DNA of 64,000 nucleotides from Sisyra terminalis (Eukaryota; Arthropoda; Insecta; Neuroptera; Sisyridae): assembly GCA_958496175.1 (NCBI GenBank), contig OY292274.1, positions 36,325,482 through 36,389,481 of the forward strand, in the 5' to 3' direction. A program made the position numbers and the translations under genes. The notes beneath the pieces are model-generated. The model made no database searches. It was not told where the DNA came from and saw only the letters and a program-made list of their open reading frames with translations. This document shows, in pieces, positions 11,640-22,490 of this stretch; positions within the stretch are counted from its first letter, which is position 1, and the number at the start of each line of letters is the position of its first letter.

Positions 11640-12250
11640 CACAAAATTTTCCTCAAAATTCTATGTCTAATTTTAATTCTAAATTCGTATAGCTTTAAAT
11701 TTTGTTTGTAATGCGTAAAAGTAATGCGTTTTTTTCCATTAGATTTATATATACTCGTAATTTTAATACACTGGTAACTATCCGTGAAACATTGACAGTT
11801 TAACACTGAAACATCTAATAAATGGCAAAAATTAGCAATTGAATGAAACTGAAATGACAGTTGTGACAAATGACAACAACCAATTAGTTCAAATTTGAGA
11901 CAATGATTCATGTATTTGCTTTTCATTCACCCATATGTGTTAACATTCTTTGTTCTCTGTCCTTGCCAACACACCTACATTTGCCTATTATTATATTGAT
12001 AACACAAAATTATCCTCAAAATTCGCTTCTAATTTTCTTTAAGTTGGATCAATTTTGTATCCAATTTGCATAGCTTTAAATTTTGTATGTTTATGGTCAT
12101 AATTTTTTTTCTTAAGATTTATATATATTCGTAATTATAATCCACTGGTCACTACTCGTGATACATTGACAGCTCAACACTGAAACAATTGATAAACGGC
12201 AAAAATTGCCAATTGAATAAAATCGAAATGACAGTTGTAACAACATATTG
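11640..12250. repeat. direct repeat pair of an interspersed family
   Basis: About 240 bp beginning with TCCTCAAAATTC and ending with AAATGACAGTTGT occurs at 11650-11875 and again at 12012-12240. Each copy holds the family core: a CCGTGAAACATTGACAG-like segment, then GGCAAAAATT..CAATTGAA and ATGACAGTTG. Related cores are at 26558-26960, 38860-38960 and 58550-58700. No protein is encoded. Confidence 0.65.
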
Positions 12251-12699
12251 TATTACGACAACAATAACTAAAACAATAATATTGTACTAAATTTTTGGAT
12301 TCCACTAGCCAAAAATCTGAAAATAAAATTTGCGTGAATTATCACGCATTTTATAGAACTGCCTTTCTGATAGTCAAACGTCTATCTTTACATGATGCAA
12401 TCCTACCGAAGCTTGTTTAGTGTCTGTTGTCCAATTGAGGAGAATTTGTTACAATTCCATTATCACAACATTCTAGAGGAATTCTTTGTATACAAAACAC
12501 TACAGTTCGTAGCAAATTCATTTAGCAAAGTCTTTTAATTAACTAAAAATACCTAATAAAAATACCTAAATACCTAACTAAAAATACCTATTTAGTAAGA
12601 GTAAAACTTTTAGCTATTTTGTTTCTTATAACCAGTTACCCCCTTCCTTCTTTCTGAGGAAACTCCATGCTGATATATCCCACTGAGCTGTTAACTAGA

Positions 12700-12985
12700 G
12701 TGAATGTGTTCTATAAGCCTAATGTAAAATTAAAATTTTATTTCTCCTTAATTTGTCGAGTCCTCCTTTCCACAGCATATTTCTACAAAATATATTTTCT
12801 CCTCTCTAATTTGGCGTTGAAGTAAGATTGAAATAGTATTTGTTAACATGTGTACAAGTTTAAGTTTAAATGGCTAGGCAAGAAGAATATTTACGAAAGT
12901 GCGGACCCAATGAAATTCAATATATTTGTAACAGTCTTATGACCAAGTTCACTCAATTCTACATTTCAATAGATGTATACTCATC
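12700..12985 (+). repeat. repeat shared with 20650-20900
   Basis: AGAGTGAATGT, CCACAGSATATTTSTACAAAATATATT and CTCCTC are shared in the same order with the 20650-20900 block. Downstream, a short frame at 12870-13070 (66 codons) contains GPNEIQYICNS, and a decayed counterpart (PDGIHYIFDKF) is seen at the matching position in the other copy. This suggests a mobile element with a small coding remnant, family unknown. Confidence 0.45.
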
Positions 12986-13079
12986 TTTTGCAGAAGGGCG
13001 AATTATTACTAAAGAGACTTATTTACAAAATCTCAATAAAAAATATGAAAAAGGAAAGATTTTAAATTGAGTTTCATTT

Positions 13080-13509
13080 TAATAGGAAAGGAAATAAATA
13101 AATAAATTATGTGTTCTAGTTACTTAAAAAAATATTCGTGATAGGTATAGAGCAAAACCAATAATAAAGCAATCCAAGCAAATTTTTAATTTCAATATAT
13201 TTAATGGTAGTGCTACATTTAATTTTAAATTTTGATTGATTGATAGAACTTAATATATAATTGAGCAATAAATTTTGATATTATGACCTTAATAAATAAA
13301 ATGTTGGACACTAAATAAAAAGAATCTCTTTGTAATATTATTGTCTATTATAAAAGTATAATAAATCTTTGGTATCGATTAATTTCCATCTTACTTTTGG
13401 TCTCTGTAAACATAATATATATGTATCGTTTATACATTATGAATTTTGGTAGTTCACACTTGTTTTTATTAGAAGTATTTATTTTCAATTCATTTCTATA
13501 AGTTCCATA
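13080..13509. other. AT-rich DNA, no gene seen
   Basis: Low-complexity AT-rich sequence between the repeat remnant and the hAT-like elements. No feature could be supported. Confidence 0.4.
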
Positions 13510-13517
13510 ATTCGAAT

Positions 13518-13731
13518 CAGTGGCGTTTTCGTTACTCCCTACTTATATCACTAGTCAAGAAAAATGGTATGAGTCAATTACCTTTGAAGTCGTTAATTAT
13601 TTAAAAATGTACTCTTCGTGTTTTTCTCAAAGGATACTCTGTCATAGAATTATCAATGTCAAAATGCCGCCCCATTTTCATATGCCGCTCGGGGTCATGC
13701 TCGCCATGAAACCCACCACGCTATACTACTG
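13518..13731. mobile_element. probable hAT-like MITE
   Basis: Starts CAGTGGCGT and ends with a reverse-complement related ACGCTATACTACTG. The interior words ATGCCGCCCC and CCGCTCGGGG are unusually GC-rich for this region. The candidate 8-bp flanks match poorly, so the boundaries are uncertain. The open frame spanning it is not considered a gene. Confidence 0.4.
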
Positions 13732-13752
13732 GTTTCATTGTTCTTCAAACTA

Positions 13753-14792
13753 CATTTTCCCAGAGATGTGTAAAATAGTTTAAGAATGTATTTGAATACA
13801 AAATTCAAATACTTTTTATATATTTTATTTCAAATACAAAATAGTTTTTCATTTTATATTGAAAATACTAAATGCAAAATACGTATTTCCAAAATACTTT
13901 CCTAAAATAAAATACTTTTAGTTTTAAACTTTCTTTATTTTATTAGATTTTTATGTAAACAAATTCTTCAAGAGCAACTATATTTCGCAAAAATTGTAAG
14001 TAAGGAGTCGCTGGCTATACAATGTACATCCAGTTGAGTTGCACCTGAACAACAATTCGTAATATTACGTGCTATCAGAATTAATTTTAAATTAATTTTT
14101 ATTTTAATGAAACTTCGTGATTAAGGACGAAATATGCGATTAGAAAATATTTAAGTACTAACTAGCATCATTTTACTATTTTGGGCAGTCAAATTATTAT
14201 TGAACGTATTAGCACTATAATTTTTTACAACTAATGATGCTCTTCGGCGAGCACGAAATTCACGAATACGTTCTGTTGAACTTTTTGCCGTCTTTATAGT
14301 CTTTTTTTCTTTACTTTTTTTGATAATCTTGACAATAATCTGCATTTCGTTTTCGACATACTTCAAAATTTTAAAATAATGAAATGTTTATGCAAAAAAT
14401 TACAATAAACAACTTTACACGGTTGTTATTGGTTGCGACCATGACGACCATTCTCAAGTAGGGTAATACGCAAGCGCGCACTTCCATAGAAATACTTATG
14501 TTTCCTACCTCATTCTTTCGCATATTAAATCTTATAGATTTATATATTTCTCTGTTTACTGTCGCTTTTTCGTTATATAAAAATTTCAAGTCACAACAAT
14601 GCTAAAGAAGTATTCACTTCAAAAAATTATCAAAATATATTTTGCATTTTGCAAATACAAAATATGTCCTAAAAGGTATTTCAAATAGTATCAAAAAAGT
14701 ATTTAAATATACAATGGAAATATATATGTTACACTTTGTATTTTGCATTTCAAATAATACTATTTTGAAAATGTCTCATCTTTGCATTTTCC
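13753..14792. mobile_element. hAT-type element, 1024 bp, perfect 8-bp target duplication
   Basis: CATTTTCC is found at 13753-13760 and 14785-14792, directly outside termini CAGAGATG and CATCTTTG (one mismatch as inverted repeat). Inside each end, long A/T runs of the type AAATACAAAAT form extended subterminal inverted repeats. No transposase is recognised. A minus-strand frame at 14151-14366 contains SSTERIREFRARRRA, a basic motif resembling N-terminal segments of some element-encoded proteins, but this is too short to call. Length and lack of transposase fit a non-autonomous derivative. Confidence 0.85.
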
Positions 14793-16319
14793 GACAATGT
14801 TCAGAACAATGCACCCATTTGAATCGTCAATTTTCAAAAAAAAAAATTAAGATCGTTATTTCCTACGGTATTTTAACTGGTGATAAGAAAGCTGTTATAT
14901 TAGTAAATTTCCTAACTAGGCTTCAAAATTATTTGTCAAGAATTTAAAACGAAATGTGTATTGAAAAAAACACATAAGCAAGAGCAAAATATATATATAT
15001 ATACCTACATATATCTATATACACCTATATTCCCCATGATCAGCTGCATGTTGTAAGCTTTGTACGTGACTAAAAATTAATTGAAATAATTTCACACGTC
15101 AAGATGTTTTTTTTTAAATCACCAGTTGTTACGACAATTGTTTAATTCACGTGGCACATTATTACTGCTTAGACAATATTCCAGGATGCATATTTTGGAA
15201 AAAGAATGATACAATTTTAGTGAGAAAATAAAAAGAAAAAAGTATATATTGGAGAGGTCTTGCAGCCACTTTTAAGAGGTCAGCGAAGCGACAAAGTAGT
15301 TGGCTGCCAGTTCGGTAATACATTGATAAATAATTTTATAAATCTTTAGCCATTTATGGTTTTAATGTGAAGAATATAAATGAGTTGATTGTGTATATAG
15401 AAACGTTGCAGTCATTAAAAATGATGGTTGTTTCTCTGGCGTGTCCCCGGCCCCTTTTAAATCCCGTAATCGTAATACAAAACGAACCCATAGTTTTATG
15501 GAAATTGGAAAAATCATTTTAATTACTGTCATCCGATAGAACGATGTGTATTTGTATGAATTGTGACAAATTTCATTTGAAAATCAATGTGACTTAAACA
15601 AATTTGAATTGTTAGTTAAACACGACTGCAAGTTCCCTTATATGTTATATAACTCGTTGTTTTGTAAACAGACATTACATAACTCAATATTCATGTAAAC
15701 CTTCGTTTAAATCCACTAAATGAACATTATGTCAGCTTTTAATTACCAATTATAACACACTTCTTTTACTTTTGATAAATATCTCGCCTCATTTTATAGT
15801 ATTAATTTATTTTCCATTGCAATATCTTATTTCAAACTTATTTTTAGCATCACTGATTTTTCTGTTTGTATATTATGAATGATTGAATCTTTAATCTGTC
15901 AACAATATCTCGTTTGTCCATCAATTAGACGTCGCTAAAGAAAAATTTTAATCAACCTGTCAGTGGTCAGTTGGCATGGCAAATGGTTCATTATAAAAAT
16001 TTCCGCTAATAAAATATCGTTTAAGTCCAATTTTGTCTGATAAAGTCAGAAACTTGAAAATACTGTTTCAATTTCAAATATTTAACAGGGCAATTAATTT
16101 TCAGTAAGTACTGGTTGATAGGTTTATGGGGATAGATGCTTCACAAACACCATTTTCGTTCATGAATAAATATCCCTCGTCACTATCAAGCTTGTTGAGA
16201 TAACGATATATAAAACGTGACATGTTTTCTATATTTGCATCTGTATGTAAATCTGCATTATAAAGTTTTCGATTTTTTTTCCGTCCAAAATTATATCTCG
16301 GTTGAAAAATATTTAAAAG
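14793..16319. other. AT-rich DNA, no gene seen
   Basis: Contains a short (TA)n run near 14988 and a slightly GC-richer stretch at 15250-15330 (GTCTTGCAGCCACT / AGTTGGCTGCCAG, inverted). No coding sequence or recognised element. Confidence 0.4.
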
Positions 16320-16559
16320 CAGCGGTCGCCAAACATTTTGACCTCACGGGCCACTAATGAGACTTGTAAGACTTAAATATAAAGATTGGAGAAAAGGAAA
16401 TCCATTATTTTTTCGATAGATGTCTATAGTGATCGATATCTCGTAAAATATCAATCAAATAATTTCAGATTTATGCTAGTTGTCAAGATGATATTTCTCA
16501 CTAAAAAAATATATTTTGCTGTTTTATGTTTAGTTCATTCTATTGTGAGTCTACAAAAA

Positions 16560-17336
16560 GAATATTTTTTTTGAAATATAGATCAAAAATATTATTCATG
16601 GTGACAAAAAATAAATTGTGATATTTTGAGCTCTTAATATTGATACTAAGAGGTCTATCATCGCAATTTTTGATTTTTCAATGCGTAACACATTTTTTTC
16701 TCAAAATTTTTGATCCAAAGCACTGAATCAACTTAAACAACTAATAAAGGAAATTAAATGTTCTACAATAATGTTTCATTGTCAATTTTCGTGAGACCAA
16801 CCGTTTTCTTATAATCAAGTCTTGAACATTGACTTATTTTTCCGATTTGATTTTTTAACATTGGAATTTTGTAACTAATGAACGAACCATCATTTAAAAT
16901 ACATTTTTTATATATTCTTGAAAGAAATAAAATGCCCTACAAAAAAGGTCTCGTAGCATAAAGCATTTGATTTTATTCAAGAATAAACGCAATGTTACTC
17001 TAAATAATGGCTCGTTCATTAGTTCAAAAATTTCAAAGTTAAAAAATCAAATCGGCAAAATAGGTCAATGTTCAAGACTTTATTATAAGAAAACGATTGG
17101 TCTCACGAAAATTTATAGTCAGATATTTTTGTAGAACATTTAATTTCCTTCAGGAATGGTTTAAAAATTTTGAAAAAAAAATGTGCTTTGGATTGGAAAA
17201 TTGCGTTGAATAAGAATCAATTTTAAGAGCTCAAAATATCACAATATTTTTTTTTCACTCTGAATTGATATATCTTAAGCAATAATCCTTGATATATCTT
17301 AAAGAAAAAAACAATGGTTGATTTTTTTGATCCAGC
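16560..17336. mobile_element. foldback element with arms of over 300 bp, copy 1
   Basis: The left half (from about 16575) and the right half (to 17336) are imperfect reverse complements around a centre near 16945. Matched landmarks are GTGAGACCAACCGTTTTCTT against AAGAAAACGATTGGTCTCAC, and CATTTAATTTCCTT against AAGGAAATTAAATG. The right end TGATCCAGC matches the left end GCTGGACCA of the second copy at 40908. No protein is encoded. Confidence 0.75.
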
Positions 17337-17574
17337 CTAGTGATTATGGTCCCAATACTAATACTAACAGCTAGGTACATGCAATTTTGGTTTCGTCGAT
17401 TCCGTTCAGGTATTTTGATGCTAAGGATACACCTCGCACAGACAAGTCCGTCGTCAAAAAAGGTTATTAAATCACTGAGATAATCGAAGTTGACTGGTAT
17501 ATTAGTAGCTGTAGTATCGTCCAGGAGCTAAATATCGATTATAAAGCAGTTTTAAGCCAATAAACTTAATGAAC

Positions 17575-18230
17575 ATTTATTTTTATCGATAAAGGACAAT
17601 ATTGATAAGAGGAAAACCCAATTTTTAATTATGAAACGCTTGTATTTTGGCAGAAAAAAAAATGAGCAAATGAAAGTCTGAAAACAATAAGTTTGCTTAT
17701 GAGTCTTCTATGACGTCACAGTACGCATATGGAAACCGAAATATAAGCAGATCATTGAGTGGTTATCATAGCAACAATAATAATTTTCACAAATTTTGAC
17801 ATTGTTCACAATTTTCCCACATGGAAAACATTTTTATACCCTATAAATTACTATCGATTTTTTCCTTAGGAAAAGAGGTTGTATATGTAGATGATAAATG
17901 GTTTAAATCATTAACATAATATTACATAAATGACATAATGAACATGCATTACTTTATCAATCTTTCTCTATGTGTTTAAGTTCATTTGTCATAGGAAAAC
18001 GTCCTTAGGATTTTGAAGTTTTGGATTGTGACGTCATTTTAATGGTGGGCCAATAGAAAATCGTTTTAGGAATTTTGAATTTAATGATTTTTCTTTTGCA
18101 GTTTCAAAGAAATATTTCTTAAATTTTATAAAGTAAAGTTCAAAATTAACAGTTACATTGGGTGTTGGTATTAATTTAGAACATTTTTAAAATATTCAAA
18201 ATTACAATTAGATCATGTGCACTAGATTAA
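17575..18230 (+). mobile_element. CRE-bearing repeat, copy B
   Basis: Plus-strand copy of the family, the least interrupted of the three. It starts near ATCGATAAAGGAC and ends near GATCATGTGCACTAGAT. TGACGTCA occurs at 17711-17718 and 18029-18036. No coding frame. It abuts the mariner relic on its right. Confidence 0.7.
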
Positions 18231-18239
18231 TTGAACAAA

Positions 18240-18970
18240 ATTGGATTCAAAAAGAAGTGGGGTATTTGGGTGCCACACCAATTAACACCAAAAAACATGA
18301 TGGGTTGAATTTTCATTTGCGAAGTCTTGGTCAAACGGAATGAAGTCAACCTATTTTTTCAACGAATGGGGGAAATGGACAAGAGAAATGGCCACATACG
18401 ACAACATTGAGCGAAAACGATCGTGGTAAAAGAGCAATAAAGCAGCCTCAAAAGGTGGTCAAACCAGGACTAACGACTAGGAAGGTTCTGCTGTATTTGG
18501 TGGGACTGAAAAGGAATAATTTATTATGATCTGCTTCCATATTAACCAAATACTAAATTTGTATTTATACTATCAATAACTGGACCGATTTAAGCTTGCG
18601 ACTGATCAGAAATGGCCAGAATTGGCCAACAGAAGAGGTGTCATGTTCCATCAGAACAACGTAAGGTAATACACTTCTATAGTGACTTTCCACAAACTCC
18701 GGGAGCTTGGTTAAAAAGTTTTGATACTTACACCATTTAGTCCAGAACTATTACCAAGCAATTACCATATTTTCCTTGCATTGCGAAACTTTCTTAGTGA
18801 TAAGAAATTGGCATCAAGAGAAGATTGTAAAAATCAATTGTAATAGAGTTTGCAAAGATCTCAATTAAAAGAGTTTTTCGCCTGTAGGAACCAAGACCTC
18901 AATTAGAAAGGCATTATGAAGCTACCCTTAAAATGGATACAAACTAATAAAACGGCACATATTTAACCGA
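18240..18970 (+). pseudogene. mariner transposase relic
   Basis: Across shifting frames the translation matches the mariner transposase core: a KKEVGYLGATPIN-like WVPH region, then KPGLTTRKVLLYLV (KPGLTARKVLL motif), RLIRNGQNWPTEE followed by a degraded FHQDNARPH block, SGSLVKKF-like sequence, LASREDCKN and the final MKLPLKW motif. There are many stops and frameshifts, and the N-terminal helix-turn-helix part and both terminal repeats are missing. Family known: Tc1/mariner DDD(34)D transposase; subfamily not assigned. Confidence 0.85.
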
Positions 18971-19126
18971 AATCGGGTAATCCGAAACATATTAAACAAA
19001 GCTTTGAAGTTCATGAAAAAAAAAATGTATTTCTTTTCCTCAACCTAATTTATAATTAGTACACATTTCACATTTCTCTGTGTACCAGCGAAATTTTCTC
19101 GCAAACCACCACTTTGGCGACCACTA

Positions 19127-20649
19127 TTTTAAATCATACCCGTAAATCACCAAATATAAAAAAAAATGCTGGCTCGATTTACGTCAATTAAAGACACTGT
19201 AACCTTTGTAAGATATTTAACATTTCTAATTTACAATTTGGAAGATTAGAATGAACCAAATCTGGTGTTCTCGTCACAAGGTCAAGATGATATAAGTAAA
19301 ACTGCAGAAAAAAACGTGCAAAATAATTTCTTCTTCACGCAATAAACATGAAGAAAAATCATAAAGAAATCAATTATTTGTATAATCATTTTACATTATA
19401 TTTACAGATACGCACATTTTGTAATATAATCATTATAATTATTGCAATTTTAATTACAATAATTTATAAAAGCGAGATTAAAATCGATTTAATAAAAAGG
19501 CAGGCTATTAAATCGTGGACGGCAAAAAATGTATCCGATCTCAACTACTTGAAATATCAAATAAAGACCATGGCTTGCTAGAGATGTTTAAGAAGAAAAG
19601 ATTCTCAGTAATGATAATATTTGCCATTAAATAATTAACATATTTTCAATGTGTAAGTCTGTTACTTGATGCCATATAACAGCAATTATTTTAATTACAA
19701 ATTTATTTATTTCCCACGAGATTTTCAACAACAAAAACTTGTACTTTTCAAAATCCAGACCCAAAGCCTGGTGATGATTTGGGTCAGATCAATTCGAAAA
19801 CAAATTGTTATTAAAATCATCGTCCTTGACTGTAATAGCAAACAATAAAAATGAAAATTAAGAAATGCTAATTCAAATATTGGATAGCTATATACGCGTA
19901 TTGTTCTACAAATTTAGCTCACAATGTGGTAATAATTATGTCGTATATTTTGTATTGTTATAGGTCCCAACTTAGTGTTATTAAATTTTAATAGTTTCAA
20001 AAATATTTTTTTTAATTTTTTTACCAGATCTTATACACTACATGGGTTGATAACATACAAACAGTACATTTATTAACCTTGATTTTGTAACAACGTATTG
20101 TTTAATTAAATTAAGAAACAAGTACCATATTTGTCTCTAGCGTATTAATTAATTGAGAAGAAAAAGATTAATTGATTCGTATTTTTTTTAATTCTTGCGA
20201 AAGTTTGTTAATTGTTGCAGATAATAAGGTAAAAAAATTCTAATTTCTTTTCTTATACCAAACTAAATTTGTATTTAAAAATGAAATTTTTTAAATTAAA
20301 CTTATTAAACTAGGCAAAAAATTAGAGAAAATTAAGATCGAAAAAATATTTACTTGTTGCTATTGAAATTTCAATATTTTTCACACAAGTAAAGGTATCA
20401 GAAGATAGTAAAAGTTTTTTTTTTTGTAGAGCATTCATTATTCTATAAAATAGGCTGAGTTAGGTAGAATTCTTTGTATAACGCACCATTTCCTGACTAT
20501 AAAAATCCAAAGACTCAAAAACATTTCTCATATTCTTATATTTCTGAAAAGTAAAAGGTAAGATGCGTAACGTTTAAATGTTAAAATAGTAAGCCCTGAA
20601 ATTTTTAATGAACTAATAAACTACATATTGAAAAACAATAAGATGTACG
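19127..20649. other. AT-rich DNA, no gene seen
   Basis: Short open frames at 19348-19581 and 19666-19848 have Ile/Lys/Asn-rich composition typical of chance frames. No element ends were recognised. Confidence 0.4.
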
Positions 20650-20900
20650 ATTAGAGTGAATGTACTCTCTAAGTCCCATGTTAAACTTAAATTGTCATGT
20701 CCCTTCCCCCAATTTCCCGAGTGCTCGTACCCCTTCCACAGGATATTTGTACAAAATATATTCTCTCCTCATTAAGTCGACATTTGGAGCAGAGTGGAAT
20801 AGTTTTAAAAACGGCCAAAAGAAAACGCCGAGTTTGAAAAAAAGGTAAATAAGTGGGAACCTGATGGCATTCATTATATTTTTGACAAATTTTAGATCAG
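20650..20900 (+). repeat. repeat shared with 12700-12985
   Basis: Contains TAGAGTGAATGT, CCTTCCACAGGATATTTG, TACAAAATATATTCTCTCCT and a decayed peptide-coding stretch (GIHYIFDKF) in the same order as the first copy. Family unknown. Confidence 0.45.
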
Positions 20901-21619
20901 TTTCACTCTAGTTATACAGCTTAGTATTAAAAATTTTTATAACAAACAAAAATTCTTTAAGACTGTAGTATTAATTTGAGAAATTTTTCACAAATACGGT
21001 GTTTTAAAAATATATTTAGTTATAATATTTCAGATAAATTAATAAATAAGCAGCGTTAAAACAAGCATTAACAAAAAATAGGTACAAAAAATAGGTAAAT
21101 ATAAACCTAATTATAAAAAGGCAGTTCCTATAGGTAATATATAGCGTTTGTGATATGCGACTCACGCACTTTCGTACGTACGTACAGGTTTAAAGTCAGA
21201 AATTGTCAAAGTAGGACCAAATATACTGAAAGTAAATATTTTCATCAAAATTTCATGAAAGATTTTTTTTTGTGGTTATGATATTTTTTCTACAAATGGT
21301 TATAGGTATTTCAACGAAATACATATGGACTAAAACTTCTATAATTTAAGGTAGCTTATGTTACTATTGTACTCGTAAAAATATATCTTTGTACTAAAGA
21401 ATTATTAATTTGAATTCTATGATAAGCAAGTTTACTAATATTTTCTGAGTTACCGATTTTTATAAATTCTAGTCACTAAAGATTTGAATCATTAGTCAGA
21501 AAAATTCTCACCATAAATATGTTACAAATCAAACTTGTGGAATGTATAAATAAATAGAAACATATGTGCATTTACACATATGAACAATATTTAATCAAAT
21601 AACGTAATTTTAATTTTTG

Positions 21620-22490
21620 GTAAGGGAGACCGGAGCTGATTGGCTATATTTCAATTTAAACTTCAGTATTGTTTTGATTTTAAAATTATATGAGGAAAAC
21701 CACATAAAAACTAAAAGAAAATTTATTCTGCTATTGAAAAAGATAACATTTAAACAAAAAAATTTACAATAAAACTTAATTTTACAGAAAACGAAAAATT
21801 AATCACCCAATCTAATATACGGGGTAGATTGACGATGAAGTATAGCTAGGTTGACCTAAATAATAGTTGTGTCTGTCAAATTTTAAAACAGAAGTCGTAA
21901 AAACAATTACATTTAAGCAATCGATAATTGAAATTTTATTCTCTTTTTATAATGTGCTTATTTAGTTAATATAAAACAAAAATATTTTTTCATATTGAAG
22001 ACATATTTTTAATCGACAATTTTTTTTAATTTTTTTGATACATGGAACCTTAATTGTACCACGATTGATATATGGGAATGGTGATTATCTAAGAGTCAAA
22101 CCAAAAGGTTTAGCATATTCTCTAACTAATTAGACAACCAGCTCCAAAACAAGTAAGTACCAACACCAAATGACATTTTTTTTCTCCCGTTGTCTAACCT
22201 TAAGAAAAGCACATAATCAAAAGAATGAAATACACAGCTATAGCATTGAACTTAGAAATGATTCAAACTTCCGGTAACATTTAATGAAATCGGAGGTATT
22301 GCAAGAAAAAATGTAATACGGAAAAAAATACTTACATGCCTTATTTATCGAAATGTAAGCATACCTTTTTTATTATAGGTGATAATATCGTCGCGATCTA
22401 TATTAAGATAGACTTCAGAACCTCAGATTTTTTATTAAGATGTAGTCTACCTATCCTTATAGCCAACCAGTCCCGGTCTACTCTATTTTT
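21620..22490. mobile_element. inverted-repeat element, about 870 bp
   Basis: The left end has GAGACCGGAGCTGATTGGCT; the reverse complement of the right end reads AGACCGGGACTGGTTGGCTA. The inverted match of about 27 bp brackets AT-rich non-coding sequence. No target duplication could be defined, so the exact ends and class are uncertain. Confidence 0.45.

Larger units (their letters stand above)
16320..19126. mobile_element. decayed hAT element shell with nested insertions
   Basis: CAGCGGTCGCCAAA at 16320 and its inverted partner TTTGGCGACCACTA ending at 19126 are typical hAT termini. Flanks TTTAAAAG and TTTTAAAT agree at 6 of 8 positions, as expected of an old 8-bp duplication. The interior is occupied by a foldback element, a CRE-bearing repeat and a mariner relic. 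No hAT transposase is visible. Confidence 0.6.

Noticed and set aside
19348..19581. Frame with an Ile-rich hydrophobic stretch
   Set aside because: The run of ATT/ATA codons is expected in low-complexity AT DNA; no other support for a membrane protein.
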